Assembly: GCA_900555615.1 (NCBI GenBank)
Contig: USMB01000020.1
Location: 1-28,829, forward strand
Direction of reading: 5' to 3'
DNA from: an uncultured Clostridium sp.
GTDB lineage: Bacteria; Bacillota; Clostridia; TANB77; CAG-508
DNA length: 28,829 bases
The position numbers and the translations under genes are program-made. Below, piece by piece: positions 7,041-15,529 of this stretch (positions within the stretch are counted from its first letter, which is position 1; each line of letters begins with the position of its first letter). Under the pieces are notes generated by a model. It searched no databases and was not told the DNA's origin. It was given only the letters and a program-made list of their open reading frames with translations.

Positions 7041-8429
7041 ATGAAAAAATTTTTACAAAGTTTAATTGAAAGAAAAAGAAAAGAATTAAAGGACAAAGAA
7101 GAAAGAATGAAAAACTCACAAGATATTGATGAGGTAAGAAGTTTAGGAGAAACACTAATAGCATTAAGAGATGAAATTAATGACGCAGAGGAACAACTAA
7201 AAAAATTAGAAGAAGATAACGGAAATGATGATGGCAAAGATGAAGGTGCAGAAGATAACAAAGATGACAAAAAAGATGATAAAGCAAATGAAGGAAGAAG
7301 TGCAAATGGATTTAATCCAAATGCAGTTTTAAATGTTATAGGAGGAGCAAAGATGAATCAAAGAGGACAAGCTTCAAATAATGAAGAAGATATACTTTCT
7401 TCAATGGAATATAGAATGGCTTTCAAACAATATGCTCAAACAGGAACAAGAAGTGCAAAATTAAATGAAATATTAACACAATATCGCACTGAAACAAGAG
7501 CAGCAGGAGAAGTAACAAGTGATGCATTAGGAGTATTGATTCCACATACAGTATTACAAGAATTAATTAAAAAAATAGAAGGTTCATATGGACAATTTTC
7601 TTCAAGAGTTCGTATGTTAAATGTTCAAGGTGGTGTTGAAGTTCCAATATCTGACTTTGATGCAACATTTACATGGAGTGGAACAGATGGAGATGACAAA
7701 GAACATGGTGTCAGCGAAGATCAAAAAGTTGATGGAGCTACAGGAAGTGTTGTATTCTCTTACCATATTGGAGAAATAAGAATAGCACAATCATTACTTC
7801 AAAGCATATTAAGTGTAGAAGTATTTGAAAAAGAATTAATAAATGCTTTATTAACTGCTTATTTAAAAGCTAGAGATATAGCAGTTTTAAAAGGTACAGG
7901 AAATGGACAACCAACTGGAATTCTTACAGATGTTGCAGCAGGATTAAAAAGAATACCAGCAAGTAACATTATAGAATTTACAGAAGAAGAAATTGCAGAT
8001 TGGACAGCATGGGAGAAAAAATTATTTGCTAATATACCTTTAGGAATGGAAGGAGCTAATCCTGAATTTGCTATGGCAAAACAAACTTATGTAGGTAATT
8101 TATGTACTTTAAAAGATGCTAATAATCAACCAATAAATAAGGCTGGATTTGATGCTAGTGATAAACAATATAAATTCAATGAATATCCTGTACTTAGAAC
8201 AGAACAAGATTTATTCAAATCATTTGATTTATGTGCAAATGGAGAATATTTTGGAATATTCTGGGTTCCTGAAAAAGCTTATGGTATTAACTCAAATATG
8301 ACATTTGGATATAAGAGATATTTCGATGAAGATAAAAATAAATGGATTACAAAAGGTTTAGTTATTTTAGATGGTAAACCATTAAACACAAACTATATCT
8401 ATTTATTAAAAAAATCTGTAAAAGGGTAA
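7041..8429 (+). CDS. Major capsid protein, HK97 fold, with N-terminal scaffold domain
   Basis: A 462-aa protein. Residues 1-60 are a charged coiled coil (delta/scaffold domain). Residues 61-88 form an acidic Asp/Lys/Asn linker that the neighbouring protease would cut around. Residues from about 125 onward are the HK97-type shell domain (GVLIPHTVLQELIKKI; LKGTGNGQPTGIL). The total length is normal for a capsid protein with a built-in scaffold. It starts one base after the protease stop, with AGGAGG at 7028-7033. A hairpin follows the gene. Confidence 0.95.
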   Translation: MKKFLQSLIERKRKELKDKEERMKNSQDIDEVRSLGETLIALRDEINDAEEQLKKLEEDNGNDDGKDEGAEDNKDDKKDDKANEGRSANGFNPNAVLNVIGGAKMNQRGQASNNEEDILSSMEYRMAFKQYAQTGTRSAKLNEILTQYRTETRAAGEVTSDALGVLIPHTVLQELIKKIEGSYGQFSSRVRMLNVQGGVEVPISDFDATFTWSGTDGDDKEHGVSEDQKVDGATGSVVFSYHIGEIRIAQSLLQSILSVEVFEKELINALLTAYLKARDIAVLKGTGNGQPTGILTDVAAGLKRIPASNIIEFTEEEIADWTAWEKKLFANIPLGMEGANPEFAMAKQTYVGNLCTLKDANNQPINKAGFDASDKQYKFNEYPVLRTEQDLFKSFDLCANGEYFGIFWVPEKAYGINSNMTFGYKRYFDEDKNKWITKGLVILDGKPLNTNYIYLLKKSVKG

Positions 8430-8433
8430 GATG

Positions 8434-8466
8434 AGGGGATGATAATCCCCTTAATTCATTATTTTT
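8434..8466 (+). terminator. Hairpin after the capsid gene, weak terminator
   Basis: AGGGGAT (8434-8440) and ATCCCCT (8445-8451) form a perfect 7-bp stem with a 4-base loop just after the capsid stop. The T-run (8462-8466) begins ten bases past the stem, so full termination is unlikely. Partial termination or mRNA 3'-end protection, which would keep capsid mRNA in excess over connector mRNA, is a reasonable reading. Confidence 0.5.
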
Positions 8467-8485
8467 AAAAAGGAGAGTATATAAA

Positions 8486-8908
8486 ATGGCAAAAACACAA
8501 AATCAAGCAAATGAAACTGTTGAAAAAAATGAAATTGTTGAAAAAGAACAAGTTGTAATTAATGAAAATGATATTGTATCAGGAGAAGATTTAAAGGAAA
8601 ATGATGTAATAGATGTTAATTCACCTGAAGTTACAATTGAAAAAAATACTGATGTAGATGAAGAATCTACAGAAAAAACTGAAGAAAAGACAGAATATTT
8701 AGAAGAACAAGAAGAGAAAGAAAAAACAAGTAGAAAGACAAACAACAAAAGATCAGATAATGAAAAAATAAAACTTAAAATTAGAATTGCATTTACAGAC
8801 AAATACAATGATAGAGACTATAAAGAAAATGATATTGTTGAATTTGAGAAAGAAAGAGCAAGTGAATTATTATCTGATACAAGAAGATTAGTTGAAAAAG
8901 TAGACTAA
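8486..8908 (+). CDS. Head-module protein with acidic N-terminus and small beta C-terminal domain
   Basis: A 140-aa protein. Residues 1-92 are low-complexity Glu/Thr/Asn/Val sequence. Residues 95-140 (KLKIRIAFTDKYNDRDYKENDIVEF) match the short domain often seen between capsid and connector genes of Firmicutes phages, and may bind the shell or the connector. AAGGAG precedes ATG 8486. The exact role is not known. Confidence 0.7.
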   Translation: MAKTQNQANETVEKNEIVEKEQVVINENDIVSGEDLKENDVIDVNSPEVTIEKNTDVDEESTEKTEEKTEYLEEQEEKEKTSRKTNNKRSDNEKIKLKIRIAFTDKYNDRDYKENDIVEFEKERASELLSDTRRLVEKVD

Positions 8909-8923
8909 AAAAGGAGCAGTAAT

Positions 8924-9175
8924 ATGTTAGAGAAAGTAAAGGAATGCTTGGGAATTACAGGAACTTACCAAGATACAATTCTTAAAAATTGGATTGCTGA
9001 AATACAACAATTGATGATAGATGGAGGAATTCCATCATCTGTTGTTAATGATGTAAAATCAGCTGGTGTGATTGCAAGAGGTGTTGATGATGTATATTTT
9101 CAAAAAGCAAATTTATCATCATACTTTTGGCAAAGAGCTACTCAACTAGCATATAAGGATGGTGATGGAAAATGA
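8924..9175 (+). CDS. Head-tail connector protein, gp6-like adaptor
   Basis: An 83-aa alpha-helical protein in the position of the HK97 gp6/adaptor (first ring below the portal). The N-terminal VKECLGITGTYQDTILKNWI helix pair fits the gp6-like connector layout. AAGGAG lies before ATG 8924. Its last four bases overlap the next gene. Assignment uses gene order plus length. Confidence 0.75.
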   Translation: MLEKVKECLGITGTYQDTILKNWIAEIQQLMIDGGIPSSVVNDVKSAGVIARGVDDVYFQKANLSSYFWQRATQLAYKDGDGK

Positions 9176-9558
9176 GTGGATTTTCAATAAATATAACCAA
9201 TCCTATTCCACTTGTTTTACTTATACCAAAGATTTCAACAAAAAAGGGTATCACTAATAAGGAATATCCAACTGTTGATGAAGCATTAGCAGAAAAAGAT
9301 AAAAATGGTAATTCTATTAATCTTTTTTTTGGCAGTTTTAAAACTTATGGTGGAACGGAGAAAACGGTAAATGGTGTGTATTCCATTGAAGATACAGCAA
9401 ACATTGAAACTATGTATCGACCAGATATTACTGGTGTTTGCAGAATTGCAAGAGCTGAAGATAAGGCTGTATTCGATATAATAAATGAACCTGAAGATAT
9501 AAATCAAAGACATCAATTTTTAAAATTTAAAGTCAAAAGATTAAAAGGTGGTGCTTAG
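9172..9558 (+). CDS. Head-closure (stopper) protein
   Basis: A 128-aa beta-rich protein overlapping the adaptor by four bases (ATGA). Order and size fit the stopper that plugs the connector after packaging. Features are a YGGTEKTVNGVYSIEDTANI segment and a YRPDITGVCRI strand followed by a DKAVFDIIN loop. No catalytic residues are expected. Assignment is by synteny. Confidence 0.7.
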   Translation: MSGFSINITNPIPLVLLIPKISTKKGITNKEYPTVDEALAEKDKNGNSINLFFGSFKTYGGTEKTVNGVYSIEDTANIETMYRPDITGVCRIARAEDKAVFDIINEPEDINQRHQFLKFKVKRLKGGA

Positions 9559-9559
9559 T

Positions 9560-10018
9560 ATGAGTAACAAGGCTTATTTGGAGTTTGAGGGTTTTAATGA
9601 GGCAATAGCAAGACTTAATAAATTAAATGCAAATACAAAAAATATATCAGAAAAATCATTAAAGAAAACCCACGAAATTATTACAAAAAAAGCACAAGAA
9701 GCGATTACACCACATAATGAAACTAAGAGAACTGAAAAAGCTTTGAAAAAAGAAGCAGAAATTGAATGGGCTGGTACATTAGCAAGTGTAAAAGTTGGTT
9801 TTAGCATAAGCGAGGGTGGACTAGCTTCAATTTTTTTGATGTATGGAACACAAAGCCACAGTGTTAGTAACCAATACGGAAAAAATCTTGGAATTATGGC
9901 AGAGCATAAAAAAGATAAAAAAATGTATAATGCAATTTTTGGTACAAGCACAAGAAAAGAAGTATTAGAAGCACAACAAGAAATATTTAATAATGAAATA
10001 AGGAGGTTGGAAGGGTAA
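9560..10018 (+). CDS. HK97 gp10-like neck/tail-joining protein
   Basis: A 152-aa protein of the HK97-gp10-like family: a basic helical N-terminus (ARLNKLNANTKNISEKSLKK), then a mixed domain with a short SVKVGFSISEGG strand and MYGTQSHSV. ATG 9560, just after the previous stop, is preferred to an upstream ATG 9548 because AAGGTGG is well placed. It acts at the head-tail junction. Confidence 0.78.
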   Translation: MSNKAYLEFEGFNEAIARLNKLNANTKNISEKSLKKTHEIITKKAQEAITPHNETKRTEKALKKEAEIEWAGTLASVKVGFSISEGGLASIFLMYGTQSHSVSNQYGKNLGIMAEHKKDKKMYNAIFGTSTRKEVLEAQQEIFNNEIRRLEG

Positions 10019-10363
10019 ATGAAAGATAAATTAACAAAAGTATTAGAGAGCATGAATTATCCATATTTTCAACAAGGTACGATGAATAAAGAAGAAGGTT
10101 ATCCTGATTCGTACTTCACTTTTAAAAATATGTCTTCTGATGGAGATGCTTTTTATAATAATGAAGAACATAAAATTGTATGGCTTTTTATTGTTGCATT
10201 TTATTCTAACAATTCTGACCTAATAGATAAAGAATTATTAAATTTAAAAGAAAAATTAAAAATGGATGGGTTTATTGTGAGTGGCAAAGGATATGATGTT
10301 GAAAGTGATGAACCTACACAAACTGGAAGAGGTATAGCAGTAAGAATAATAGAAAATTTATAA
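10019..10363 (+). CDS. Tail completion/terminator protein
   Basis: A 114-aa protein directly after gp10 and before the tail tube. That is the slot of the tail terminator that caps the tube and joins it to the head. It contains the strand-helix pattern HKIVWLFIVAFYSNNSDLIDKELLNLKEKL usual for this group. It starts at the base after the previous stop. Confidence 0.7.
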   Translation: MKDKLTKVLESMNYPYFQQGTMNKEEGYPDSYFTFKNMSSDGDAFYNNEEHKIVWLFIVAFYSNNSDLIDKELLNLKEKLKMDGFIVSGKGYDVESDEPTQTGRGIAVRIIENL

Positions 10364-10378
10364 GGAGGTAAAATCTAT

Positions 10379-10999
10379 ATGAATAAGAATTTAGATGAAA
10401 TCGTTGAGTATAGAGGTGTCACAGATTTAGTTGTGGCAGAAGTATTATCTGATAATAATAAAGAAGGAGAAGGTTACAAAACAGGCGAGGTATATGAATT
10501 AGCTGGTGTTGGAGAAATTTCAAAAAGTACAAGTAATTCAAGTGAATCAAAATATTATAATAATATGGCTGCAATTGTAATCAATTCTGTTGGAGCAGAT
10601 GAAATAAAATGTTCTACATCTGTACTTCCATTAGATAAATTAGCATTTATAACAGGACAAGATTATGATGAAACAACAGGAACATTAATTGAGGGAGAAA
10701 GAAAAACAAAATACTTTGCTCTTGGTTATAAAACAAAGAAAACTAATGGTGATGAAGTATATGTTTGGAGACATAAAGGAACATTTAGTATTCCTGATAG
10801 TACACATGCAACAGAAAATGATGGAACAGACTCTAATGGTCAAGAAGTAACATATACAGGAATTTCAACAACACATAAATTCACAAAAACAGGTAAAACT
10901 GCAAAAGCTATTAATGTTGATTTATCTAAAGACCTAGCAGATGTTAGCACATTCTTTGATACTGTTACAACAATAGATACTTTACAGGCAAAAGCCTAA
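10379..10999 (+). CDS. Major tail protein (phi13 family)
   Basis: A 206-aa tail-tube subunit. It begins with the family-typical EYRGVTDLVVAEVL and has KTGEVYELAGVGEISKS, the VWRHKGTFSIPD strand and a C-terminal KFTKTGKTAKAINVD. It is preceded by AAGGAGG at 10362-10368. Hexamers stack to form the tube around the tape measure. Length is normal for phi13-type siphoviruses. Confidence 0.92.
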   Translation: MNKNLDEIVEYRGVTDLVVAEVLSDNNKEGEGYKTGEVYELAGVGEISKSTSNSSESKYYNNMAAIVINSVGADEIKCSTSVLPLDKLAFITGQDYDETTGTLIEGERKTKYFALGYKTKKTNGDEVYVWRHKGTFSIPDSTHATENDGTDSNGQEVTYTGISTTHKFTKTGKTAKAINVDLSKDLADVSTFFDTVTTIDTLQAKA

Positions 11000-11014
11000 T
11001 AGGAGGAAAAAAAT

Positions 11015-11350
11015 ATGGATTTAAAATTAAATATCTACGACAAAAAAGAAATAACAAAAACATATACTGCTGAAACATACGATTTAATGTTTGGAACAGT
11101 AGAAGATTTGTTGGATGTTATTGATATTGATAATATTCAGGCTGGTAACAAAGCAGAGTTACTAAAAGCAATTGCAAAAGTTTTGGCAAGTTCAATGAAT
11201 ATTGTTAAACCATTGCTAAAAGAAGTTTTTGATGGATTAACAGATGAAGAATTAAGACATACAAAATTAAAAGAAATAATGAATGTTATAGCCGAAATTA
11301 TAGCTTATTCTATAAATCAAATAACAAAAGGAAATGATGGAAAAAACTAG
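11015..11350 (+). CDS. Tail assembly chaperone G
   Basis: A 111-aa helical chaperone that coats the tape measure during tail assembly. It lies between tube and tape measure genes, preceded by AGGAGG. Its last two codons sit on the slippery heptamer A AAA AAC (11341-11347), directly followed by its TAG stop and a 10-bp hairpin, so a fraction of ribosomes should shift -1 and make the longer G-T protein (see 11347-11577). Confidence 0.88.
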   Translation: MDLKLNIYDKKEITKTYTAETYDLMFGTVEDLLDVIDIDNIQAGNKAELLKAIAKVLASSMNIVKPLLKEVFDGLTDEELRHTKLKEIMNVIAEIIAYSINQITKGNDGKN

Positions 11351-11377
11351 AAGAGGGGAATACTGCTATTCCCCTCT
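11341..11377 (+). promoter_or_regulatory. Programmed -1 ribosomal frameshift signal
   Basis: The heptamer A AAA AAC (11341-11347) is in the correct phase (A|AAA|AAC, then TAG). Four bases later AGAGGGGAAT (11352-11361) pairs perfectly with ATTCCCCTCT (11368-11377) around a 6-base loop. No T-run follows the hairpin, so it is not a terminator. After the slip the -1 frame is open to 11577. Such signals are established for lambda gpG/gpGT and are general in long-tailed phages. Confidence 0.93.
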
Positions 11378-11577
11378 ATCAAATATTCTTTGAACTTGAA
11401 ATGGAAATATGTAATCGTTTTCCAACGGTTAATCCATTTTCAATAAGAAAAGAAAAAATGAGAGAGATTTTTCTATTAGTTAGAAGATTACGAATTTATG
11501 ATGAAGCAAATAATCAAAACAATAAAAATAAAAGAAAAAAACAAATAAGAAGACCAGCTAGTGATAGCTGGTTTTAG
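11347..11577 (+). CDS. Tail assembly chaperone T region (expressed as G-T fusion)
   Basis: The -1 frame after the slippery site is open for 76 codons to TAG 11575-11577. It reads through LYQIFFELEMEICNRFPTVN and IREIF-type helices to a basic stretch ending IRRPASDSWF, which is the usual end of T domains in Firmicutes phages. Together with G the fusion would be 187 aa. No ribosome-binding site precedes the only internal ATG (11401), so separate translation is unlikely. G-T recruits the tape measure and tube subunits during assembly. Confidence 0.9.
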   Translation, partial: LEEGNTAIPLYQIFFELEMEICNRFPTVNPFSIRKEKMREIFLLVRRLRIYDEANNQNNKNKRKKQIRRPASDSWF

Positions 11578-11603
11578 TTTGCTTGATGAAAGGAGGAAAG
11601 TAA

Positions 11604-14600
11604 GTGGCAAAAGGAGAAGATATTACAACTCGATATAAATTGGATATATCGGATTTAAAAAAGAATATATCTGAAGCTAATAATTATATTAAACTCGCAA
11701 ATTCCGAATTTAAAAAAGCAAGTTCTGGTATGGATGATTGGACAAAGTCTACAGATGGTTTAAGTGCAAAGTTGAAACAATTAAAATCTACGATGGAAGC
11801 ACAAGTTAGTAAATTGCAATCATATCAAACACAGTTACAAACTGCACAAAAATATGAAAAGCAGTCTGCTAGTGAAATTGAAAATTTGAAGAAAAAACTA
11901 GAAGATGCAAAAAGAGCCTATGGAGAAAATTCTGATGAAGTTAGAAATTTACAAAGTCAATTGAGTTCCGCAGAACAAGCTCATTCAAGCATAAAACAAC
12001 AAATATCGAATTTAACAGTTACTATTAACAATCAAGAGGCAGCGGTAAATAAAATTGAAAAAGAATACAGTAATTATAGTACACAATTACAAAATTTACA
12101 AAAAGCTGAAGAAAGAGCTAATAGTAGTACAAGTAAATTATCTGACACAATAGACGATCAACAAAAAGCGGTAGATGATACAAAAGAGGCATATAAGAAT
12201 GCGGTACTACAATATGGTAAAAATTCATCAGAAGCCAAAAATTTAGCAAAAGAAATTAAAACATTATCAGGTGATTTAAATGATAATAAAACCAAAATGC
12301 AGGAACTCGATAGTGCTGCTGATAAATTAGATAAAAGTATTGATAGTGCTGGAAAATCAGCAGATGATGCTTCAAATGGTGGTTTTACAGTCCTTAAAGG
12401 AGCACTAGCAAATTTAGCAGCAGATGCGGTTGAGGGGTGCATAAATGGAATTTTGAAATTAGGTGGTGCTTTACTTAATGCTGGTAAACAGGCAATAGCT
12501 AGTTATTCTGATTATGAGCAATTAGTTGGTGGTGTTGAAACATTATTTAAGGACAGCTCGGGCATTGTAGAAAATTATGCTAATAATGCATATAAAACTG
12601 CTGGTCTTTCTGCAAATGAATATATGGACACTGTAACTTCATTTTCTGCATCATTATTGCAAAGTTTAAATGGTGATACTGCAAAATCAGCAGAAGTAGC
12701 TGATAAAGCAATTACAGATATGTCTGACAATGCAAATAAAATGGGTACATCAATGGAATCTATACAAAATGCATATCAGGGTTTTGCAAAACAAAACTAT
12801 ACAATGCTTGATAACTTGAAGCTTGGATATGGTGGAACTAAAAGTGAAATGGAAAGACTTATTGGAGATGCTAACAAATTAGCAAAAGCACAAGGACAAG
12901 CTGGAAATTTGACAATTGAAAGTTATGCTGATGTTGTTGAAGCTATACATTTGGTTCAAGATAATATGGGCATAACAGGAACTACTGCAAAAGAAGCAAG
13001 TACAACAATTCAAGGATCTATTGGAGCAATGAAGTCTGCATGGAGTAATTTACTAACTGGCATGGCAGATGAAAATGCAAATTTTGATACTTTAATGGAA
13101 AATTTAATAGATAGTATAGGAACTGTTATTCAAAATATAGTTCCAAAGGTAAAAATTGTAATTGATAGTATTATATCATTACTCATTGAGTTATTTCCAC
13201 AAATTGTTGATTTAATAACAGAACTATTACCTGATGTAATGGAAGGAATGAATAAATTACTACAGGGGATAATTGAAGCTTTACCAACGGTTGTTGATGC
13301 AATAATTGGTATTATACCTCAAATAATAGATGTTTTACAGATGGCAATTCCACAATTACTTCAAGCAGGAGTTCAAATTATTATAAGTCTTGTAAATGGA
13401 TTAACAGATGCAATTCCAAACCTAGTTATTGCATTAGTACAAGTTGTAAATCAGATTATTGGAGTATTGATTGACAGTTTACCAGATCTTATTGATGCTG
13501 CCTTTAGTTTCTTTATGGGAATTATTGAAGCAATCCCTGAGATAATATCTGCATTAACAGAAAATCTTGATGAAATAATAAATACTATTTTATATGGATT
13601 AACAGATGCAATTCCAAGATTAATAGAAGGAGCAGTACAATTATTAAATTCAATAGTTGAAGCTATACCACTTATAATTCCTGCATTAGTAGATGCAATT
13701 CCAACAATAATAAATACTATTATTACCGGGTTGGTTGAAAATTTACCAATTGTATTACAGGGAGCAGTGCAATTGTTAATGGCTATTATTCAAGCAATAC
13801 CATTGATTATACAAGCACTTATTCCTCAAATACCAACTATTGTTACTACTATAATCAATGTTTTAATACAAAATATACCAGTATTACTACAAGGTGCAAT
13901 TCAATTATTTATGGCATTAGTTCAAGCAATACCAACTATATGCTTAGAATTATTAAAGGCGTTGCCACAGATAATTAGTTCTATATTCCAAGGATTAGCA
14001 CAATTACCTGAACAATTAGGATCATTTTTTCAAGGTGCTTGGCAAGGAATACAAAATGTATTTTCTAATGTAGGAGGATGGTTTGGAGATAGATTTAGAG
14101 AAGCTTGGAATAATATTACTGGTATTTTTAGCAATATTGGTAATTTTTTCGGAGGATTATGGAATACAATCAGTGATAAATTTTCAAACATTGGAACTAA
14201 TATAGGAAATGCAATTAGTGGAGCTGTTAAATCAGGTATTAATGGATTATTAGGAATGATAGAAAATACAGTAAATGGATTTATTAATATGATTAATGGA
14301 GCGATAGGAATAATCAATGCAATTCCAGGTGTAAATATATCAAGAATCAATACATTAAATATACCAAAATTATATAGAGGTGGTGTATTAGAAAAAGGAC
14401 AAGTTGGTTTACTTGAAGGAAATGGAGCAGAAGCGGTTGTTCCTCTTGAAAGAAATAAAGGCTGGATAAAAGCTGTTGCAAATGATATGAAAGAAGAAAT
14501 GAAAAACAATACTTCTAATATTAACAATATATCTAATTCAACATCTAATGTTAATAATTTTACTCAAGTAATAAATGCTCCAAAACAACCATCTAGACTA

Positions 14601-14648
14601 GAGTTATATAGACAGACAAGGAATTTATTAAATCTAGTAAATGCATAG
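11604..14648 (+). CDS. Tape measure protein
   Basis: A 1014-aa protein starting at GTG 11604 with AAAGGAGG at 11589-11596. Residues 1-250 are a long coiled coil (many Gln/Lys/Ser heptads). A Gly/Ala hydrophobic patch follows near 265-300, then an alpha-helical domain. Residues about 520-810 are strongly hydrophobic and repeat units of the form AIPxIIxALI. The C-terminus has the conserved GAEAVVPLERNKGWIKAVAND. It sets tail length and may insert into the host membrane for DNA ejection. No lysozyme or peptidase domain was seen. Confidence 0.95.
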   Translation: MAKGEDITTRYKLDISDLKKNISEANNYIKLANSEFKKASSGMDDWTKSTDGLSAKLKQLKSTMEAQVSKLQSYQTQLQTAQKYEKQSASEIENLKKKLEDAKRAYGENSDEVRNLQSQLSSAEQAHSSIKQQISNLTVTINNQEAAVNKIEKEYSNYSTQLQNLQKAEERANSSTSKLSDTIDDQQKAVDDTKEAYKNAVLQYGKNSSEAKNLAKEIKTLSGDLNDNKTKMQELDSAADKLDKSIDSAGKSADDASNGGFTVLKGALANLAADAVEGCINGILKLGGALLNAGKQAIASYSDYEQLVGGVETLFKDSSGIVENYANNAYKTAGLSANEYMDTVTSFSASLLQSLNGDTAKSAEVADKAITDMSDNANKMGTSMESIQNAYQGFAKQNYTMLDNLKLGYGGTKSEMERLIGDANKLAKAQGQAGNLTIESYADVVEAIHLVQDNMGITGTTAKEASTTIQGSIGAMKSAWSNLLTGMADENANFDTLMENLIDSIGTVIQNIVPKVKIVIDSIISLLIELFPQIVDLITELLPDVMEGMNKLLQGIIEALPTVVDAIIGIIPQIIDVLQMAIPQLLQAGVQIIISLVNGLTDAIPNLVIALVQVVNQIIGVLIDSLPDLIDAAFSFFMGIIEAIPEIISALTENLDEIINTILYGLTDAIPRLIEGAVQLLNSIVEAIPLIIPALVDAIPTIINTIITGLVENLPIVLQGAVQLLMAIIQAIPLIIQALIPQIPTIVTTIINVLIQNIPVLLQGAIQLFMALVQAIPTICLELLKALPQIISSIFQGLAQLPEQLGSFFQGAWQGIQNVFSNVGGWFGDRFREAWNNITGIFSNIGNFFGGLWNTISDKFSNIGTNIGNAISGAVKSGINGLLGMIENTVNGFINMINGAIGIINAIPGVNISRINTLNIPKLYRGGVLEKGQVGLLEGNGAEAVVPLERNKGWIKAVANDMKEEMKNNTSNINNISNSTSNVNNFTQVINAPKQPSRLELYRQTRNLLNLVNA

Positions 14649-14662
14649 GAGGGAAATAAAAA

Positions 14663-15523
14663 ATGTTTACTTTAAAAGTTGAAAATATTAAAGGAGCAGT
14701 CCTTGAATTAACTGATAACGAAGAAGATTATCAAATAGCAAATATAGAAGGAATAACCCCTCCAAATGCTAATATAAATACTTCAACTTATGCAAATGGA
14801 GATGGTTCTGCCTTTAATAGTTCAAAAATTCCCAATAGGGAAATTGTTATTACAGTATATATAAATGGAGATGTTTCTCAAAATAGATTAAAACTTTATA
14901 AATATTTTAGAAATAAACAATGGTGTAAAATTTATTTTGAAGATGATAACAGAAATGTTTTTATAGAAGGATATGTGCAAACTTTTGAAGTCCCAATATT
15001 CGTTCAAAAGCAAGTTGCACAGATTTCTATTTTATGTCCTGACCCATATTTTAAAGATATTAATACAATAGTTCAAAGTATTTCAAAAACAATAAAAAAA
15101 TTCTCTTTCCCATTTTCTATAAATAGTAATCAACCTATTGCAATTTCTTCTGTAGCTCTTGAAAAGGTAACAAATGTTATAAACGATAGTGAAAGTGAAA
15201 CAGGTTTAATTATTAATATTGGATTTATGGGAACTGTAAATAAGCTAGAAATTCGTAATATTGAAACAGGAGAAAATTTTATAATTGATTATGAGTTTAT
15301 GAAAAATGATAAATTAATAATTAATTGTAATAGAGGAAAAAAATCGGTAATTTTAACTAGAGAAGCGGTTGAATATAATTTAATTCCACAAGTTAGCAGT
15401 GAATCAACATTTTTTCAATTAGGAATTGGAGATAATAGATTTAGTTTTTTAGCTGATGATGGAGAGAAGGATATGCTAGTGGATATTAGTTTTAAATATT
15501 ATCGTGTATATTTAGGGGTATAG
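14663..15523 (+). CDS. Distal tail protein (Dit)
   Basis: A 286-aa protein in the slot after the tape measure. The N-terminal half has the ring-domain strands typical of Dit/siphovirus tail proteins (REIVITVYINGD, WCKIYFEDDNRNVFIEGYV, QISILCPDPYF near residue 130). The C-terminal half is a second beta domain. It would form the hexameric hub joining tube and tail tip. The start has AGGAGG upstream. Confidence 0.87.
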   Translation: MFTLKVENIKGAVLELTDNEEDYQIANIEGITPPNANINTSTYANGDGSAFNSSKIPNREIVITVYINGDVSQNRLKLYKYFRNKQWCKIYFEDDNRNVFIEGYVQTFEVPIFVQKQVAQISILCPDPYFKDINTIVQSISKTIKKFSFPFSINSNQPIAISSVALEKVTNVINDSESETGLIINIGFMGTVNKLEIRNIETGENFIIDYEFMKNDKLIINCNRGKKSVILTREAVEYNLIPQVSSESTFFQLGIGDNRFSFLADDGEKDMLVDISFKYYRVYLGV

Positions 15524-15529
15524 AATTAT

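Noticed and set aside
9574..10053. Minus-strand 159-codon frame over the gp10-like gene
   Set aside because: Antisense shadow crossing two coupled plus-strand genes.
11351..11380. Hairpin after chaperone G as a terminator
   Set aside because: Followed by ATCAAATATTC rather than a T-run, and preceded by a slippery heptamer in the right phase.
14030..14527. Minus-strand 165-codon frame inside the tape measure gene
   Set aside because: Antisense shadow of a well-supported gene, rich in Pro/Ile/Phe from reverse reading, and without a ribosome site.
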